Shown piece by piece: positions 7,447 through 19,937 of a stretch of DNA of 64,000 bases. Origin of the DNA: Streptomyces sp. NRRL F-5123. GTDB taxonomy: Bacteria; Actinomycetota; Actinomycetes; Streptomycetales; Streptomycetaceae. The position numbers were made by a program, and so were the translations under genes. Location: the NCBI RefSeq assembly GCF_000721495.1, contig NZ_JOHY01000054.1, forward strand, positions 1 through 64,000, given 5' to 3'. Below the pieces are notes generated by a model. It was not told the DNA's origin. It did no database searches and was given only the letters and a program-made list of their open reading frames with translations. Each line of letters opens with the position of its first letter. Positions within the stretch are counted from its first letter, which is position 1.

Positions 7447-8535
7447 TCACGCGCCGAGTGGATGCATCCAGCCGTGGGGGTCCGGGGCCTGGCCCGTCTG
7501 GATGTCGAGGAGGGCCGCCCGCAGCCGCATGGTGACCTCGCCCGGGGTCCCGTCGGCGACGAGCCAGTTCGCCCGGGTGGACTTCACCGAGCCGACCGGC
7601 GTGATGACCGCGGCCGTGCCGCAGGCGAACACCTCCGTGAGGGTGCCGTCCTCCGTGCGGGCGCGCCAGTCGTCGACGCTGATGCGGCCCTCGGCCACCT
7701 CGTAGCCGAGGTCCGCGGCGATGCGCAGCAGCGAGTCGCGGGTGATGCCGGGGAGCAGGGAGCCGCTCAGCTCGGGGGTGACGATGCGGTTGCCGTACAC
7801 GAAGTACAGGTTCATCCCGCCCATCTCCTCGATCCAGCGGCGCTCGATCGCGTCGAGCCACACGACCTGGTCGCAGCCGTGCTCGATGGCCTGGGCCTGG
7901 GCGACGAGCGAGGCCGCGTAGTTGCCGCCGGTCTTGGCGGCGCCGGTGCCGCCGGGCGCGGCGCGGACGTACTCCTCGGAGAGCCAGACGGAGACGGGCT
8001 GGACACCGCCGGAGAAGTACGCCCCGGCCGGGGAGGCGATGACGACGAAGAGGTACTCGTTGGCCGGGCGGACGCCGAGGCCGACCTCGGTGGCGAACAT
8101 GAAGGGCCGCAGGTAGAGCGAGGCCTCACCGGCGCTGGGGACCCAGCCGCGGTCCTGCCGGACCAGCACGTCGCAGGCCTCGATGAAGGTCTCGACCGGC
8201 AGCTCGGGCATGGCGAGGCGGCGGGCCGAGGCCCGGAAGCGCTCGGCGTTGGCCTCCGGGCGGAAGGTGGCGACGGACCCGTCGGGCTGCCGGTAGGCCT
8301 TGAGGCCCTCGAAGATGGTCTGCGCGTAGTGCAGCGTCATGTTCGCGGGCTCGATCGACAGCGGCGCGTACGGCACGAGCTGCGCGTCGTGCCAGCCGCG
8401 GCCCTCGGTCCACTTGATGGTGACCATGTGGTCGGTGAAGTGGCGGCCGAAGCCGGGGTCGGCCAGGATCGCCTCGCGCTGGGCGACGGGCAGCGGGTGG
8501 GCGGACGGCTTCAGCTCGATCGTGGGCGTCGTCAT
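7447..8535 (-). CDS. ilvE: Branched-chain amino acid aminotransferase
   Basis: A 362-residue class IV aminotransferase. Seen: [30 protein letters not shown] in the N-terminal half, the PLP-lysine region [18 protein letters not shown], then [46 protein letters not shown] and [14 protein letters not shown]. It transfers the amino group in the last step of leucine, isoleucine and valine synthesis and the first step of their breakdown. It sits downstream of leuB on the same strand with 153 bases between, including a hairpin, so it may have its own promoter. Length is normal for actinobacterial IlvE. Confidence 0.95.
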   Translation of the reverse strand: MTTPTIELKPSAHPLPVAQREAILADPGFGRHFTDHMVTIKWTEGRGWHDAQLVPYAPLSIEPANMTLHYAQTIFEGLKAYRQPDGSVATFRPEANAERFRASARRLAMPELPVETFIEACDVLVRQDRGWVPSAGEASLYLRPFMFATEVGLGVRPANEYLFVVIASPAGAYFSGGVQPVSVWLSEEYVRAAPGGTGAAKTGGNYAASLVAQAQAIEHGCDQVVWLDAIERRWIEEMGGMNLYFVYGNRIVTPELSGSLLPGITRDSLLRIAADLGYEVAEGRISVDDWRARTEDGTLTEVFACGTAAVITPVGSVKSTRANWLVADGTPGEVTMRLRAALLDIQTGQAPDPHGWMHPLGA

Positions 8536-8632
8536 GATGTGTGTCCTTCAGGTGCGTCGTGTTCTGCTGCCGTGTCCCGCTGCCACCTGTGGCGCCCGAG
8601 TGCTAGGACGTCCAAGTTCTAGGCCGTAACGC

Positions 8633-8665
8633 GGCCCCGCCTCCGATTATCGCAGTGGCGGGGCC
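8633..8665 (-). terminator. Terminator hairpin after leuB
   Basis: GGCCCCGCC and GGCGGGGCC form a 9-bp stem with a 15-base loop, 23 bases past the leuB stop on the minus strand. Just beyond it, CTAGGACGTCCAAGTTCTAG (8603-8622) is an imperfect palindrome in the ilvE promoter region and could be an operator. Confidence 0.6.
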
Positions 8666-8688
8666 GGGTACCTACCGCTGGTGCGCGG

Positions 8689-9732
8689 TCAGCCGGAAAC
8701 CCGGGCGGCCAGCGCGTCGCCGATCTCGACGGTGGACCGGGCGGGCTTGCCGGTGCGCTCGGCGAGGTCGGCCTGGACCGCGGTGTCGATCCGGTCGGCC
8801 TCCGCGTCGTAGCCGAGGTGGCGCAGCAGCAGCGCCACGGACAGCACGGTCGCGGTCGGGTCGGCCTTGGACTGGCCGGCGATGTCCGGGGCCGAGCCGT
8901 GGACCGGCTCGAACATCGACGGGAATTCCCGGCCGGGGTTGATGTTGCCGCTCGCGGCGACGCCGATGCCGCCGGAGACGGCCGCGGCGAGGTCGGTGAT
9001 GATGTCGCCGAAGAGGTTGTCGGTGACGATGACGTCGAACCGCTCGGGCTGGGTGACCAGGAAGATGGTCGCGGCGTCGACGTGCAGGTAGTCGGTGCTG
9101 ACCTCGGGGTACTCGCGGCCGACCTGCTCGAAGATCCGGGTCCACAGGTGGCCGGCGTGCACCAGCACGTTGTTCTTGTGCACCAGCGTGAGCTTCTTGC
9201 GCGGGCGGGCCTGCGCGCGCTCGTACGCGTCGCGCACCACGCGCTCGATGCCGAACGCGGTGTTGAGGCTGACCTCGGTGGCGACCTCCTGCGGGGTGCC
9301 GACGCGGATCGCCCCGCCGTTGCCGGTGTAGGGGCCCTCGGTGCCCTCGCGGACGACGACGAAGTCGATCTGCGGGCTGCCCGCGAGGGGGGTGCCGACG
9401 CCCGGGTAGAGCTTGCTCGGGCGCAGGTTCACATGGTGGTCGAAGGCGAAGCGCAGCTTGAGCAGGAAGCCGCGCTCCAGCACGCCCGAGGGCACGGACG
9501 GGTCGCCGATGGCGCCCAGCAGGATCGCGTCGTGCTGCTTGAGCTGCTCCAGGTCCTCGTCGGTGAGGGTCTGCCCGGTGGCGTGGTAGCGCTTGGCGCC
9601 GAAGTCGAACTCCTTCGTCTCCAGCTTGGTGTCGGAGGGAAGGACGGCGGAGAGAACCTTGAGGCCCTCGGCGACCACTTCCTGGCCGATTCCGTCACCG
9701 GGGATCACTGCGAGGCTGAGGCTTCGAGACAT
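8689..9732 (-). CDS. leuB: 3-isopropylmalate dehydrogenase
   Basis: A 347-residue isocitrate/isopropylmalate dehydrogenase-family enzyme. Seen: [21 protein letters not shown], the substrate-loop motif [54 protein letters not shown], and the metal/NAD signature [28 protein letters not shown] ending in [13 protein letters not shown]. It oxidises 3-isopropylmalate to 2-ketoisocaproate precursor in leucine synthesis. The start [12 protein letters not shown] at 9732 was chosen over an in-frame ATG at 9768 because family members start close to the AVIPGDGIG motif. A 10-bp inverted repeat lies 36 bases upstream. Confidence 0.95.
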   Translation of the reverse strand: MSRSLSLAVIPGDGIGQEVVAEGLKVLSAVLPSDTKLETKEFDFGAKRYHATGQTLTDEDLEQLKQHDAILLGAIGDPSVPSGVLERGFLLKLRFAFDHHVNLRPSKLYPGVGTPLAGSPQIDFVVVREGTEGPYTGNGGAIRVGTPQEVATEVSLNTAFGIERVVRDAYERAQARPRKKLTLVHKNNVLVHAGHLWTRIFEQVGREYPEVSTDYLHVDAATIFLVTQPERFDVIVTDNLFGDIITDLAAAVSGGIGVAASGNINPGREFPSMFEPVHGSAPDIAGQSKADPTATVLSVALLLRHLGYDAEADRIDTAVQADLAERTGKPARSTVEIGDALAARVSG

Positions 9733-9768
9733 GTCCGGCACCGTACTCCCCATCCCAGCCGGTGACAT

Positions 9769-9793
9769 CCGATGTCCGCATGTCGGACATCGG
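9769..9793 (-). promoter_or_regulatory. Inverted repeat in the leuB 5' region
   Basis: CCGATGTCCG and CGGACATCGG are perfect 10-base arms with a 5-base spacer, centred about 50 bases upstream of the leuB start. It could be an operator for a dimeric regulator or an RNA hairpin in the leader. No leucine-rich leader peptide was found next to it. Confidence 0.5.
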
Positions 9794-9864
9794 CGGCCTG
9801 TGGCCCGGTCAGGGGCGCGAGGCCGCGGGAGGAGGCGGCGACGGGGGCTGAGACGCGGGCGGGC

Positions 9865-9960
9865 TCAGTGGTTCTCGTGGCCGGTGCTGCCGCCGTTGTC
9901 ACGGCGGTCCAGGCTGCGCTGGAGGGCACGCAGGGCGTTCTGGCGGGCGGTGTCGTCCAT
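9865..9960 (-). CDS. Small hydrophilic protein (31 residues), hypothetical
   Basis: ATG 9960 to TGA 9865 encodes MDDTARQNALRALQRSLDRR followed by a Gly/Asn/His tail. AGGAG lies about eight bases upstream of the ATG. The predicted product is an amphipathic helix with basic and acidic faces plus a flexible end. It lies between the leuB upstream repeat and the pruA terminator on the minus strand, 132 bases from leuB. Its good start context and strong codon bias suggest it is real; function unknown. Confidence 0.55.
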   Translation of the reverse strand: MDDTARQNALRALQRSLDRRDNGGSTGHENH

Positions 9961-10188
9961 GAGGGATCAACTCCTGGGGAAAGCGGGGAAAACGGGCGGA
10001 GGTGCCGCGGTGATTCCGTGGAGGAAGCGGAACGGGGCGGGGGTCCGGCCGCGGGGGTGACCCGCACAGGAGGCCTGGTGGACGCGCGTCCGCCGCTCGC
10101 CGGATGGGCGAGACGTTCAGCTCCTACAAAGCTAGGGCAGCCTGCTCGTCCTGTCGCCACAATTACTCGGACTTCCTACTATCTGAGA
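9961..10188. other. Non-coding gap between the small ORF and the pruA terminator
   Basis: About 230 bases without a convincing gene. It contains a relatively AT-rich stretch around 10125-10185 that is the likely promoter area for the small minus-strand ORF and perhaps leuB. I could not pick a convincing -35/-10 pair. Confidence 0.5.
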
Positions 10189-10240
10189 CGGACGATCACC
10201 CGTTCGCGGACCTCTGCGGTCGCGAACGGGTGATCGTCCG
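10189..10240. terminator. Strong terminator after pruA
   Basis: Two perfect 20-base arms (CGGACGATCACCCGTTCGCG and its reverse complement) flank a 12-base loop, starting 35 bases past the pruA stop codon. Confidence 0.8.
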
Positions 10241-10274
10241 AGGTCGGCCCGGGTGAGCCCGGTGGCGCCGCCCG

Positions 10275-11906
10275 TCAGCCCATGTGCGGGTAGCGGTAGT
10301 CCGTGGGCGGCACCAGGGTCTCCTTGATGGCCCGGGTGGACGTCCAGCGCATCAGGTTCTGCGCCGCGCCCGCCTTGTCGTTGGTGCCCGACGCCCGGCC
10401 GCCGCCGAAGGGCTGCTGGCCGACGACCGCGCCGGTCGACTTGTCGTTGACGTAGAAGTTGCCCGCCGCGTCCCGCAGCCGCTCCATCGTGTACGTCACC
10501 GCGGCCCGGTCCCGCGCGACGACCGACCCGGTCAGCGCGTAGTCGGCCACCGACTCCATCTGCTCCAGCATCGCGTCGTACGCGTCGTCCTCGTAGACGT
10601 ACACGCCCAGCACGGGCCCGAAGTACTCCTGGGTGAAGACCTCGTTGTCCGGGTCGGTGCAGACGAGCACGGTCGGGCGGACGAACCAGCCCACCGAGTC
10701 GTCGTACGTGCCGCCCGCGACGACCTCGATCGTCGGGTCGGCCTTGGCGCGGTCGATGGCGGCCTTGTTCTTGGCGAAGGACCGCTCGTCGATGAGGGCG
10801 CCCACGAAGTTGGACAGGTCGGTGACGTCGCCCATCGTGATGCCGTCGACCTCGGCCGCGAAGTCCTCCTTGAAGCCGGACTCCCAGATCGAGCGCGGGA
10901 TGTACGCGCGCGAGGTCGCCGAGCACTTCTGGCCCTGGTACTCGAAGGCGCCGCGGGTCAGCGCGGTCTTGAGCACCGCCGGGTCGGCCGAGGGGTGGGC
11001 GACCAGGAAGTCCTTGCCGCCGGTCTCGCCGACGATCCGCGGGTAGGAGCGGTAGCGCGCGATGTTCTCGCCGACCGTGCGCCACAGGTGCTGGAAGGTC
11101 CGGGTGGAGCCGGTGAAGTGGATGCCCGCCAGCATCGGGTGCGGCAGCGCGGCCTCGGAGACCGCCAGGCCGTCGCCGGTCACCAGGTTGATGACGCCGT
11201 CGGGCAGGCCCGCCTCCCGCAGCACCCGCATGACCTGCACGGCCGAGTGGGTCTGGGTGGGCGAGGGCTTCCACACCACGACGTTGCCCATGAGGGCGGG
11301 CGCGGTGGGCAGGTTGCCGGCGATGGCGGTGAAGTTGAAGGGCGTGATCGCGTAGACGAAGCCCTCCAGCGGGCGGTGGTCCAGCCGGTTCCACACGCCG
11401 GGCGCGTTCGCCACCGGCTGCTCGGCGAGGATCTGCCGGGCGTAGTGGACGTTGAAGCGCCAGAAGTCGACCAGCTCGCAGGGGCTGTCGATCTCGGCCT
11501 GCTGCACGGTCTTGGACTGGCCGAGCATGGTGGAGGCGACCAGCGTCTCGCGCCACGGCCCGGACATCAGCTCGGCGGCGCGCAGGAAGACCGCGGCGCG
11601 CTCGTCGAAGGGCAGCGCCCGCCAGGCCGGGGCGGCGGCCAGCGCGGCGTCGATCGCGTCGCGCGCGTCGGCCTCGGTGGCGTTGGCGTAGGTGCCCAGC
11701 ACCTGGCCGTGGTTGTGCGGCTGGACGACGTCGAAGCGCTCGCCGCCGCCCATCCGCTCGACGCCGCCGATGGTCATCGGCAGCTCGGCGCGGTGCGCGG
11801 CGAGCTCCTTGAGCTTGGCCTCGAGACGGGCCCGCTCGGGGCTGCCGGGGGCGTAGGTGTGCACCGGCTCGTTGACCGGGGCGGGGACCTGGGTCACGGC
11901 GTCCAT
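10275..11906 (-). CDS. pruA: L-glutamate gamma-semialdehyde dehydrogenase (1-pyrroline-5-carboxylate dehydrogenase)
   Basis: A 543-residue NAD-dependent aldehyde dehydrogenase of the P5C type. Seen: VVWKPSPTQTHSA, HFTGSTRTFQHLW in the cofactor region, the general-base region RIVGETGGKDFLV, the catalytic cysteine in FEYQGQKCSATSRAYIP, and QPFGGGRASGTNDKAGAAQNLMRW near the C-terminus. It converts glutamate semialdehyde to glutamate, the second step of proline degradation. It lies 29 bases downstream of the proline dehydrogenase gene, so the two form an operon. Length matches stand-alone bacterial PruA/RocA enzymes rather than fused PutA. Confidence 0.95.
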   Translation of the reverse strand: MDAVTQVPAPVNEPVHTYAPGSPERARLEAKLKELAAHRAELPMTIGGVERMGGGERFDVVQPHNHGQVLGTYANATEADARDAIDAALAAAPAWRALPFDERAAVFLRAAELMSGPWRETLVASTMLGQSKTVQQAEIDSPCELVDFWRFNVHYARQILAEQPVANAPGVWNRLDHRPLEGFVYAITPFNFTAIAGNLPTAPALMGNVVVWKPSPTQTHSAVQVMRVLREAGLPDGVINLVTGDGLAVSEAALPHPMLAGIHFTGSTRTFQHLWRTVGENIARYRSYPRIVGETGGKDFLVAHPSADPAVLKTALTRGAFEYQGQKCSATSRAYIPRSIWESGFKEDFAAEVDGITMGDVTDLSNFVGALIDERSFAKNKAAIDRAKADPTIEVVAGGTYDDSVGWFVRPTVLVCTDPDNEVFTQEYFGPVLGVYVYEDDAYDAMLEQMESVADYALTGSVVARDRAAVTYTMERLRDAAGNFYVNDKSTGAVVGQQPFGGGRASGTNDKAGAAQNLMRWTSTRAIKETLVPPTDYRYPHMG

Positions 11907-11935
11907 GGGGGATGTCTCCTTGGAGGGTCGGGCCG

Positions 11936-12871
11936 TCAGCGGCCGGCGGCGGGGGCGAAGGAGCGCAGGAAGAAGGCCAGATTGGCGGGGCGCTCGGCGA
12001 GGCGGCGCATGAAGTAGCCGTACCAGTCTGCGCCGTACGGCACGTAGATCCGCATACGCTCGCCTTCGTCCGCGAGCCGCCGCTGCTCGGCGGTGCGGAT
12101 GCCGTAGAGCATCTGGAATTCGTACGTTCCGGGCGCCCGGCCGTAGCGGGCGGCGAACTCCTGCGCGATGGCGATCATGCGCGGGTCGTGCGAGCCGACC
12201 ATCGGGTAGCCGTCGCCGGCGAAGAGCGTGCGCAGCGCGCGGACGTAGGCCTTGTCGACGTCCCGCTTGCTCTGGAAGGCGACCCGGGCGGGCTCCTTGT
12301 AGGCGCCCTTGACCAGCCGTACCCGGGAGCCGGCGACGGCGAGCGCGCGGGCGTCCTCCTCGGTGCGGAACAGGTACGACTGGAGGACCGCGCCGGTGCC
12401 CGGGTGCTCCTTGCGCAGCTCGGCGAGGATGGCGAGCGTGGAGTCCACGGTGGTGTGGTCCTCCATGTCGAGCGTCACCGTGGTGCCGGACCCGGAGGCC
12501 AGCTCGGCGACCGCCCGGACGTTTTCGAGCGCGATGTCGTGCCCGCCGTCGGGGAGCGCCTGGCCGAAGGCGGAGAGCTTGACCGACACCTCGGCGCGGT
12601 CGCCGAGCCGCTCGTCGCGCAGCGTCTCCAGCAGCCTCAGGTAGGCGTCGCGGGTCGCGGTGGCGGTGGCCCTGTCGGTGACGTCCTCGCCGAGGTGGTC
12701 GAGGGTGACCTCGAGACCGCTCGCGGTGAGGGCGCGGACGGTGTCGAGGGCGGGGTGCAGGGCGTCACCGGCGACGAACCGGTTCACCACCGGGCGGGTG
12801 ACGGGCGCGGCGGCGACGACGCGGCGCATACGGTCGCTGCGCGAGGCGGCGAGCAACACGGGACCGAACAC
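11936..12871 (-). CDS. Proline dehydrogenase
   Basis: A 311-residue FAD-dependent monofunctional proline dehydrogenase. Seen: VSVKLSAFGQALPDGG, VTLDMEDHTTVDSTLAIL, QSYLFRTEEDA, VRLVKGAYKEP, the flavin-binding region SHDPRMIAIAQEFA, YEFQMLYGIRTAEQRRLADEGERMRIYVPYG, and the substrate-binding Arg pair in YFMRRLAERPAN. It oxidises proline to pyrroline-5-carboxylate, passing electrons to the respiratory chain. It is first in a two-gene operon with pruA and divergent from a PucR-type regulator across a palindromic site. Confidence 0.94.
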   Translation of the reverse strand: MFGPVLLAASRSDRMRRVVAAAPVTRPVVNRFVAGDALHPALDTVRALTASGLEVTLDHLGEDVTDRATATATRDAYLRLLETLRDERLGDRAEVSVKLSAFGQALPDGGHDIALENVRAVAELASGSGTTVTLDMEDHTTVDSTLAILAELRKEHPGTGAVLQSYLFRTEEDARALAVAGSRVRLVKGAYKEPARVAFQSKRDVDKAYVRALRTLFAGDGYPMVGSHDPRMIAIAQEFAARYGRAPGTYEFQMLYGIRTAEQRRLADEGERMRIYVPYGADWYGYFMRRLAERPANLAFFLRSFAPAAGR

Positions 12872-12990
12872 GGGGTGTCCTCCAGAACACGGCCGGAACA
12901 GCGGAATCGTCGGCGGACAGGCTCCGACACCGTGAATCTAGGCTTCTCCCCCGGGCCGGGCCATCGACACCTGTCACGCATCGCCCCGCC

Positions 12991-13016
12991 GTCCCTCATA
13001 CAGATGTATGAGGGAC
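12991..13016. promoter_or_regulatory. Palindromic operator candidate for the proline regulator
   Basis: Arms GTCCCTCATACA and TGTATGAGGGAC are perfect 12-base inverted repeats with a 2-base spacer, lying in the 154-base gap between the divergent proline dehydrogenase and PucR-type genes. Position, symmetry and pairing suggest the binding site of the adjacent regulator, acting on its own gene and possibly on the proline operon 120 bases away. Confidence 0.65.
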
Positions 13017-13025
13017 AATGGCCGG

Positions 13026-14192
13026 GTGCGAGCTGAGTACGGGGACCACAGCGACCTCCAGGACCTGGTCGACGAGGTGTCGGCGCTGCTCGGCGCCCCT
13101 GCCACGCTGGAGGACCGGGATTTCCGGCTGATCGCCTTCGGGGTGCACGACAGCGACGACGCCGCGGCGCTCGACCCGGTCCGCACCCGCTCCATCCTGA
13201 CCCGGCACTCCACCGCCGAGGTGCGCGCCTGGTTCGAGCGGTACGGCATCGCACACGCCTCGGGACCGGTCCGCATCCCCGCCGCCCCCGACGCGGGAGT
13301 GGTGCGCGGGCGGCTGTGCCTGCCGGTGCGGCACGCCGGGTTCGTCTACGGCTACGTGTGGCTGCTGGACGAGGCCGAGCACTCCCCCGCACAGCTGTCG
13401 GCCGCGATGGGGGTGGCCGGCCGGATGGGCGAGCGGCTCGCCGCGATGTCGCTGGCCGGGGCCGAGACCGGGCGGGCGCTGCGCGGGCTGCTGGCCGCCG
13501 CAACCCGCGTCGACCGGGACACCGCGGAGGACGCGCTGCGGCTGGCCCTGGACCGCGACGCGGACGAGCCGCACGCGCTGGTGTGCGTGCGCGCGCCCGC
13601 CGGGGAGTCGCCGGGCACGCTGCCGGGGCTGCGCACCATCCCGGCGGGGGCGGCGCTGGCCCGGGTGCCGGAGCGGGGGCGCGGCGAGCTGGTCGCGCTG
13701 CTGGTGCGGCTGCGCTCCCGGCAGGTGCTGGGCCCGGCCCGTACCGCCGCGGCCCGGCTGCTGGACGCGATGGGCTCGGCCGGCGCGGTCGCCGGGATCG
13801 GCGCGGCGCGCGGCGCGCTCGGCGAGCTGCCCGCGGCCTGGCGGGAGGCCACGTCGGCGGCGCGGGCCGCGCACGCGCAAGGAGAGCTGGGCCCGATCGC
13901 GAAGTGGTCGACGCTGGGCCCCTACCGGCTGCTCACCGCCCTGCCCTCCGGGGCGCCGCCGGACCCCGCGGTCGCGCCGCTGCTCACCGCGGACCACCAG
14001 GACCTGGCGCACACCGCCGAGGTCTTCCTCGACCACGCGGGCCAGGCCGGGCGTACGGCCACCGCGCTGGCCATCCACCGGCAGACGCTGTACTACCGGC
14101 TCTCCCGGATCGAGCAGCTCACCGGTCTCGACCTCGCGGACGGCGAGGCCCGGCTGCTGCTGCACATGGCGCTCAAGGCCGCCCGGCTCTGA
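13026..14192 (+). CDS. PucR-family transcriptional regulator, probable regulator of proline catabolism
   Basis: About 388 residues. The C-terminus carries the PucR helix-turn-helix (HTH_30) signature: LAHTAEVFLDHAGQAGRTATALAIHRQTLYYRLSRIEQLTGLDL, typical of CdaR/PucR activators. The central region (GELPAAWREATSAARAA) matches the GGDEF-like spacer found in such proteins, and the N-terminal part is a sensor domain of unknown ligand. GTG 13026 is preferred: the in-frame ATG at 13008 lies inside the 26-bp palindrome, while GAGGGA precedes the GTG. Divergence from the proline dehydrogenase operon points to control of proline use, as in other actinomycetes. Confidence 0.88.
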   Translation: MRAEYGDHSDLQDLVDEVSALLGAPATLEDRDFRLIAFGVHDSDDAAALDPVRTRSILTRHSTAEVRAWFERYGIAHASGPVRIPAAPDAGVVRGRLCLPVRHAGFVYGYVWLLDEAEHSPAQLSAAMGVAGRMGERLAAMSLAGAETGRALRGLLAAATRVDRDTAEDALRLALDRDADEPHALVCVRAPAGESPGTLPGLRTIPAGAALARVPERGRGELVALLVRLRSRQVLGPARTAAARLLDAMGSAGAVAGIGAARGALGELPAAWREATSAARAAHAQGELGPIAKWSTLGPYRLLTALPSGAPPDPAVAPLLTADHQDLAHTAEVFLDHAGQAGRTATALAIHRQTLYYRLSRIEQLTGLDLADGEARLLLHMALKAARL

Positions 14193-14213
14193 CGCCCGTC
14201 CGCACAGCGCTCC

Positions 14214-14247
14214 GGCGCCGCCCCCTCGGTGCGAGGGGAGCGGCGCC
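14214..14247. terminator. Bidirectional terminator between the PucR-type gene and serA
   Basis: GGCGCCG-CCCCCTC pairs with GAGGGG-AG-CGGCGCC around a 5-base loop, in the 80-base gap between two convergent genes. Confidence 0.75.
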
Positions 14248-14272
14248 GGTGCCGTACCGGGGTCGGACCGGG

Positions 14273-15865
14273 TCAGTCCGTCAGGTTGACCGCGCGGGCC
14301 GAGGTGGCGCCGATCTCGCCGGCGATGTCGGTGAGCACGCCCGCCGGGATCGTCGAGTCGACGGTGAGGGCCACCAGCGCGTCGCCGCCGGCGGTCGAAC
14401 GGGCGACCTGCATGCCGGCGATGTTGACGCCGACCTCGCCGAGGATACGGCCGATGGTGCCGACGACGCCGGGGCGGTCGGTGTAGCGCAGGAAGGCCAT
14501 GTGGTCGGCGAGCGCGAGGTCCACGTCGTTGTCGTCGACCGCGACGATCTTCTGCAGGTGCTTGGGGCCGGCCAGCGTGCCGGACACCGCCACCGCGGTG
14601 CCGTCGGCGAGCGTGCCGCGCACGGTCACCACGTTGCGGTGGTTGGGCGACTCCGAGCTGGTGGTCAGCCGCACCTCGACACCGCGCTCCTGCGCGAACA
14701 GCGGCGCGTTGACGTAGCTCACGGTCTCGGCGACGACGTCCTCGAAGACGCCCTTGAGCGCGCTCAGTTCGAGGATCTTCACGTCGTGCTGGGTGACCTC
14801 GCCGTAGACCTCGACGTCGAGCCGGGCGGCGACCTCGCCGGCCAGCGCGGTGAAGATCCGGCCGAGCTTCTCGGCCAGCGGCAGCGCGGGCTTGACGTCC
14901 TCGGCGATGACACCGCCCTGGACGTTGACCGCGTCCGGGACCAGCTCGCCGGCCAGCGCCAGCCGCACCGACTTCGCGACGGCGATACCCGCCTTCTCCT
15001 GGGCCTCGTCGGTGGACGCGCCCAGGTGCGGGGTGGCCACGACGTTGTCGAACTGGAAGAGCGGCGAGTCGGTGCACGGCTCCTTCGAAAAGACGTCCAG
15101 GCCCGCGCCCGCGACCCGGCCCTCCTTGAGCGCCGAGGCCAGCGCCTCCTCGTCGACGATGCCGCCGCGGGCGGCGTTGACGATCCGCACCGAGGGCTTG
15201 ACCTTGTGCAGCGCCTCGTCGCCGATGAGGCCGAGGGTCTCCGGCGTCTTGGGCAGGTGCACGGTGATGAAGTCGGACTGCTCCAGCAGCTCGTCCAGCG
15301 TCAGCAGCTTGACGCCCATCTGGGCGGCGCGCGCGGGCTGCACGTAGGGGTCGTACGCCACGACGTTCATCCCGAAGGCCGACATGCGCTGCGCCACCAG
15401 GACGCCGATGCGGCCGAGGCCCACCACGCCGAGGGTCTTCTCGCTCAGCTCGACGCCGGTGTACTTGTTGCGCTTCCACTCGCCGTTCTTCAGCGCGGCG
15501 TTGGCCGGCGCGATGTTGCGGGCGGTGGCGATCAGCAGGCCGCAGGCCAGCTCGGCGGCGGTCACGATGTTGGAGGTCGGCGCGTTGACGACCATCACGC
15601 CGGCTTTGGTGGCGGCGGCGACGTCGACGTTGTCCAGGCCGACCCCGGCCCGGGCGACGACCCGGAGTTTGCGGGCGGCGGCGATGGCCTCGGCGTCCAC
15701 CTTGGTGGCGCTGCGGATCAGGATCGCGTCCACGTCGGCGATGGCGGGAAGCAGTTCGGCTCGGTCGGCACCGTTGCAGTGCCGGATCTCGAAGTCCGGC
15801 CCGAGCGCGTCCACCGTGGCCGGCGACAGCTCTTCTGCGATGAGTACGACAGGCTTCTGGCTCAC
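14273..15865 (-). CDS. serA: D-3-phosphoglycerate dehydrogenase
   Basis: A 530-residue long-form SerA: substrate/NAD domains (GVGLDNVDVAAATKAGVMVVNAP, LGVVGLGRIGVLVAQRMSAFG Rossmann loop, RIVNAARGGIVDEEAL with the catalytic Arg, and TPHLGASTDEAQEKAG with the catalytic His), an allosteric substrate-binding domain, and a C-terminal ACT domain (LRYTDRPGVVGTIGRILGEVGVNIAGMQVAR). It commits 3-phosphoglycerate to serine synthesis and in the long form is inhibited by serine at the ACT domain. It lies downstream of ilvC on the same strand with a structured gap of about 300 bases. Confidence 0.96.
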   Translation of the reverse strand: MSQKPVVLIAEELSPATVDALGPDFEIRHCNGADRAELLPAIADVDAILIRSATKVDAEAIAAARKLRVVARAGVGLDNVDVAAATKAGVMVVNAPTSNIVTAAELACGLLIATARNIAPANAALKNGEWKRNKYTGVELSEKTLGVVGLGRIGVLVAQRMSAFGMNVVAYDPYVQPARAAQMGVKLLTLDELLEQSDFITVHLPKTPETLGLIGDEALHKVKPSVRIVNAARGGIVDEEALASALKEGRVAGAGLDVFSKEPCTDSPLFQFDNVVATPHLGASTDEAQEKAGIAVAKSVRLALAGELVPDAVNVQGGVIAEDVKPALPLAEKLGRIFTALAGEVAARLDVEVYGEVTQHDVKILELSALKGVFEDVVAETVSYVNAPLFAQERGVEVRLTTSSESPNHRNVVTVRGTLADGTAVAVSGTLAGPKHLQKIVAVDDNDVDLALADHMAFLRYTDRPGVVGTIGRILGEVGVNIAGMQVARSTAGGDALVALTVDSTIPAGVLTDIAGEIGATSARAVNLTD

Positions 15866-16042
15866 GTGGTCCTCACTTGTCCTTCGTGGGCGGCCGAGTC
15901 CCGTACGACCGCTACCAGGGAGGTTTCGGGGGGCTTGCCGCGTGGAAGACGCACGACGCTGTGAGCCTGAACGCGCTTGTCGGAGCAGTGTATCGGCGGG
16001 GCGAATCCGCGCCTTCGCCGAAATGGAAGGATCACCCGGAGG

Positions 16043-16139
16043 GGTTGCGTCGCTTCGTACAAAGTGCGTACCAGATGGCGGTCAGCCACCGGTGCACGGT
16101 GCACACGGCACCGTGCGGACGCCACGGAGCGACGCAACC
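16043..16139 (-). other. Nested inverted repeats in the ilvC-serA gap
   Basis: Outer arms GGTTGCGTCGC (16043-16053) and GCGACGCAACC (16129-16139) are perfect 11-base complements enclosing an inner hairpin GCACGGTGC/GCACCGTGC (16094-16102 and 16108-16116). The structure lies about 180 bases upstream of serA and 33 bases past the ilvC stop. It may be an ilvC terminator or a structured serA leader. The rest of 15866-16171 shows no convincing ORF or short leader peptide. Confidence 0.5.
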
Positions 16140-16171
16140 CGGGTGCGCGGCGGGCCGCCGCGCGGGAGGCC

Positions 16172-19718
<3,547 letters not shown>

Positions 19719-19791
19719 CTGCGTTCTCTTCTCTCGAAGATGAGGGTGGTGAAGTGGGGGCGGTGGGCTCGTCGGCCGGTCGCCGGACAAC

Positions 19792-19825
19792 AAAAAACCC
19801 CTCGTGCCGTGAGGCAAGCGAGGGG
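19792..19825 (-). terminator. ilvB attenuator terminator
   Basis: On the minus strand CCCCTCG...CGAGGGG (with an inner TGCC/GGCA pairing) is followed by TTTTTT, about 75 bases before the ilvB start and 38 bases after the leader peptide stop. This is the terminator arm of the known ilvB attenuator layout in actinobacteria. Confidence 0.85.
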
Positions 19826-19862
19826 AGCGCGCCGGTGCGAGTGCGAGGCGTAGATGCCTCGG

Positions 19863-19904
19863 TCAGCCGACGCGCTTTCCAAGTACGAGAATTCGGGTGC
19901 GCAT
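19863..19904 (-). CDS. ilvB operon leader peptide
   Basis: ATG 19904 to TGA 19863 encodes MRTRILVLGKRVG, a 13-residue peptide with consecutive Ile-Leu-Val-Leu codons, preceded by a strong GGAGGAAGG. This is the leader peptide I recognise upstream of ilvB in Streptomyces. When Ile, Leu or Val tRNA is uncharged the ribosome would stall and prevent terminator formation. A TTGACA-like -35 hexamer lies upstream at about 19940, inside the end of the upstream gene. Confidence 0.88.
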   Translation of the reverse strand: MRTRILVLGKRVG

Positions 19905-19937
19905 GGCTTCGACCTTCCTCCGGCCCCCCGGGGGGTG

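Noticed and set aside
13008..13025. ATG at 13008 as start of the PucR-type regulator
   Set aside because: It falls inside the 26-bp palindrome and has no ribosome binding site; GTG 13026 has GAGGGA upstream.
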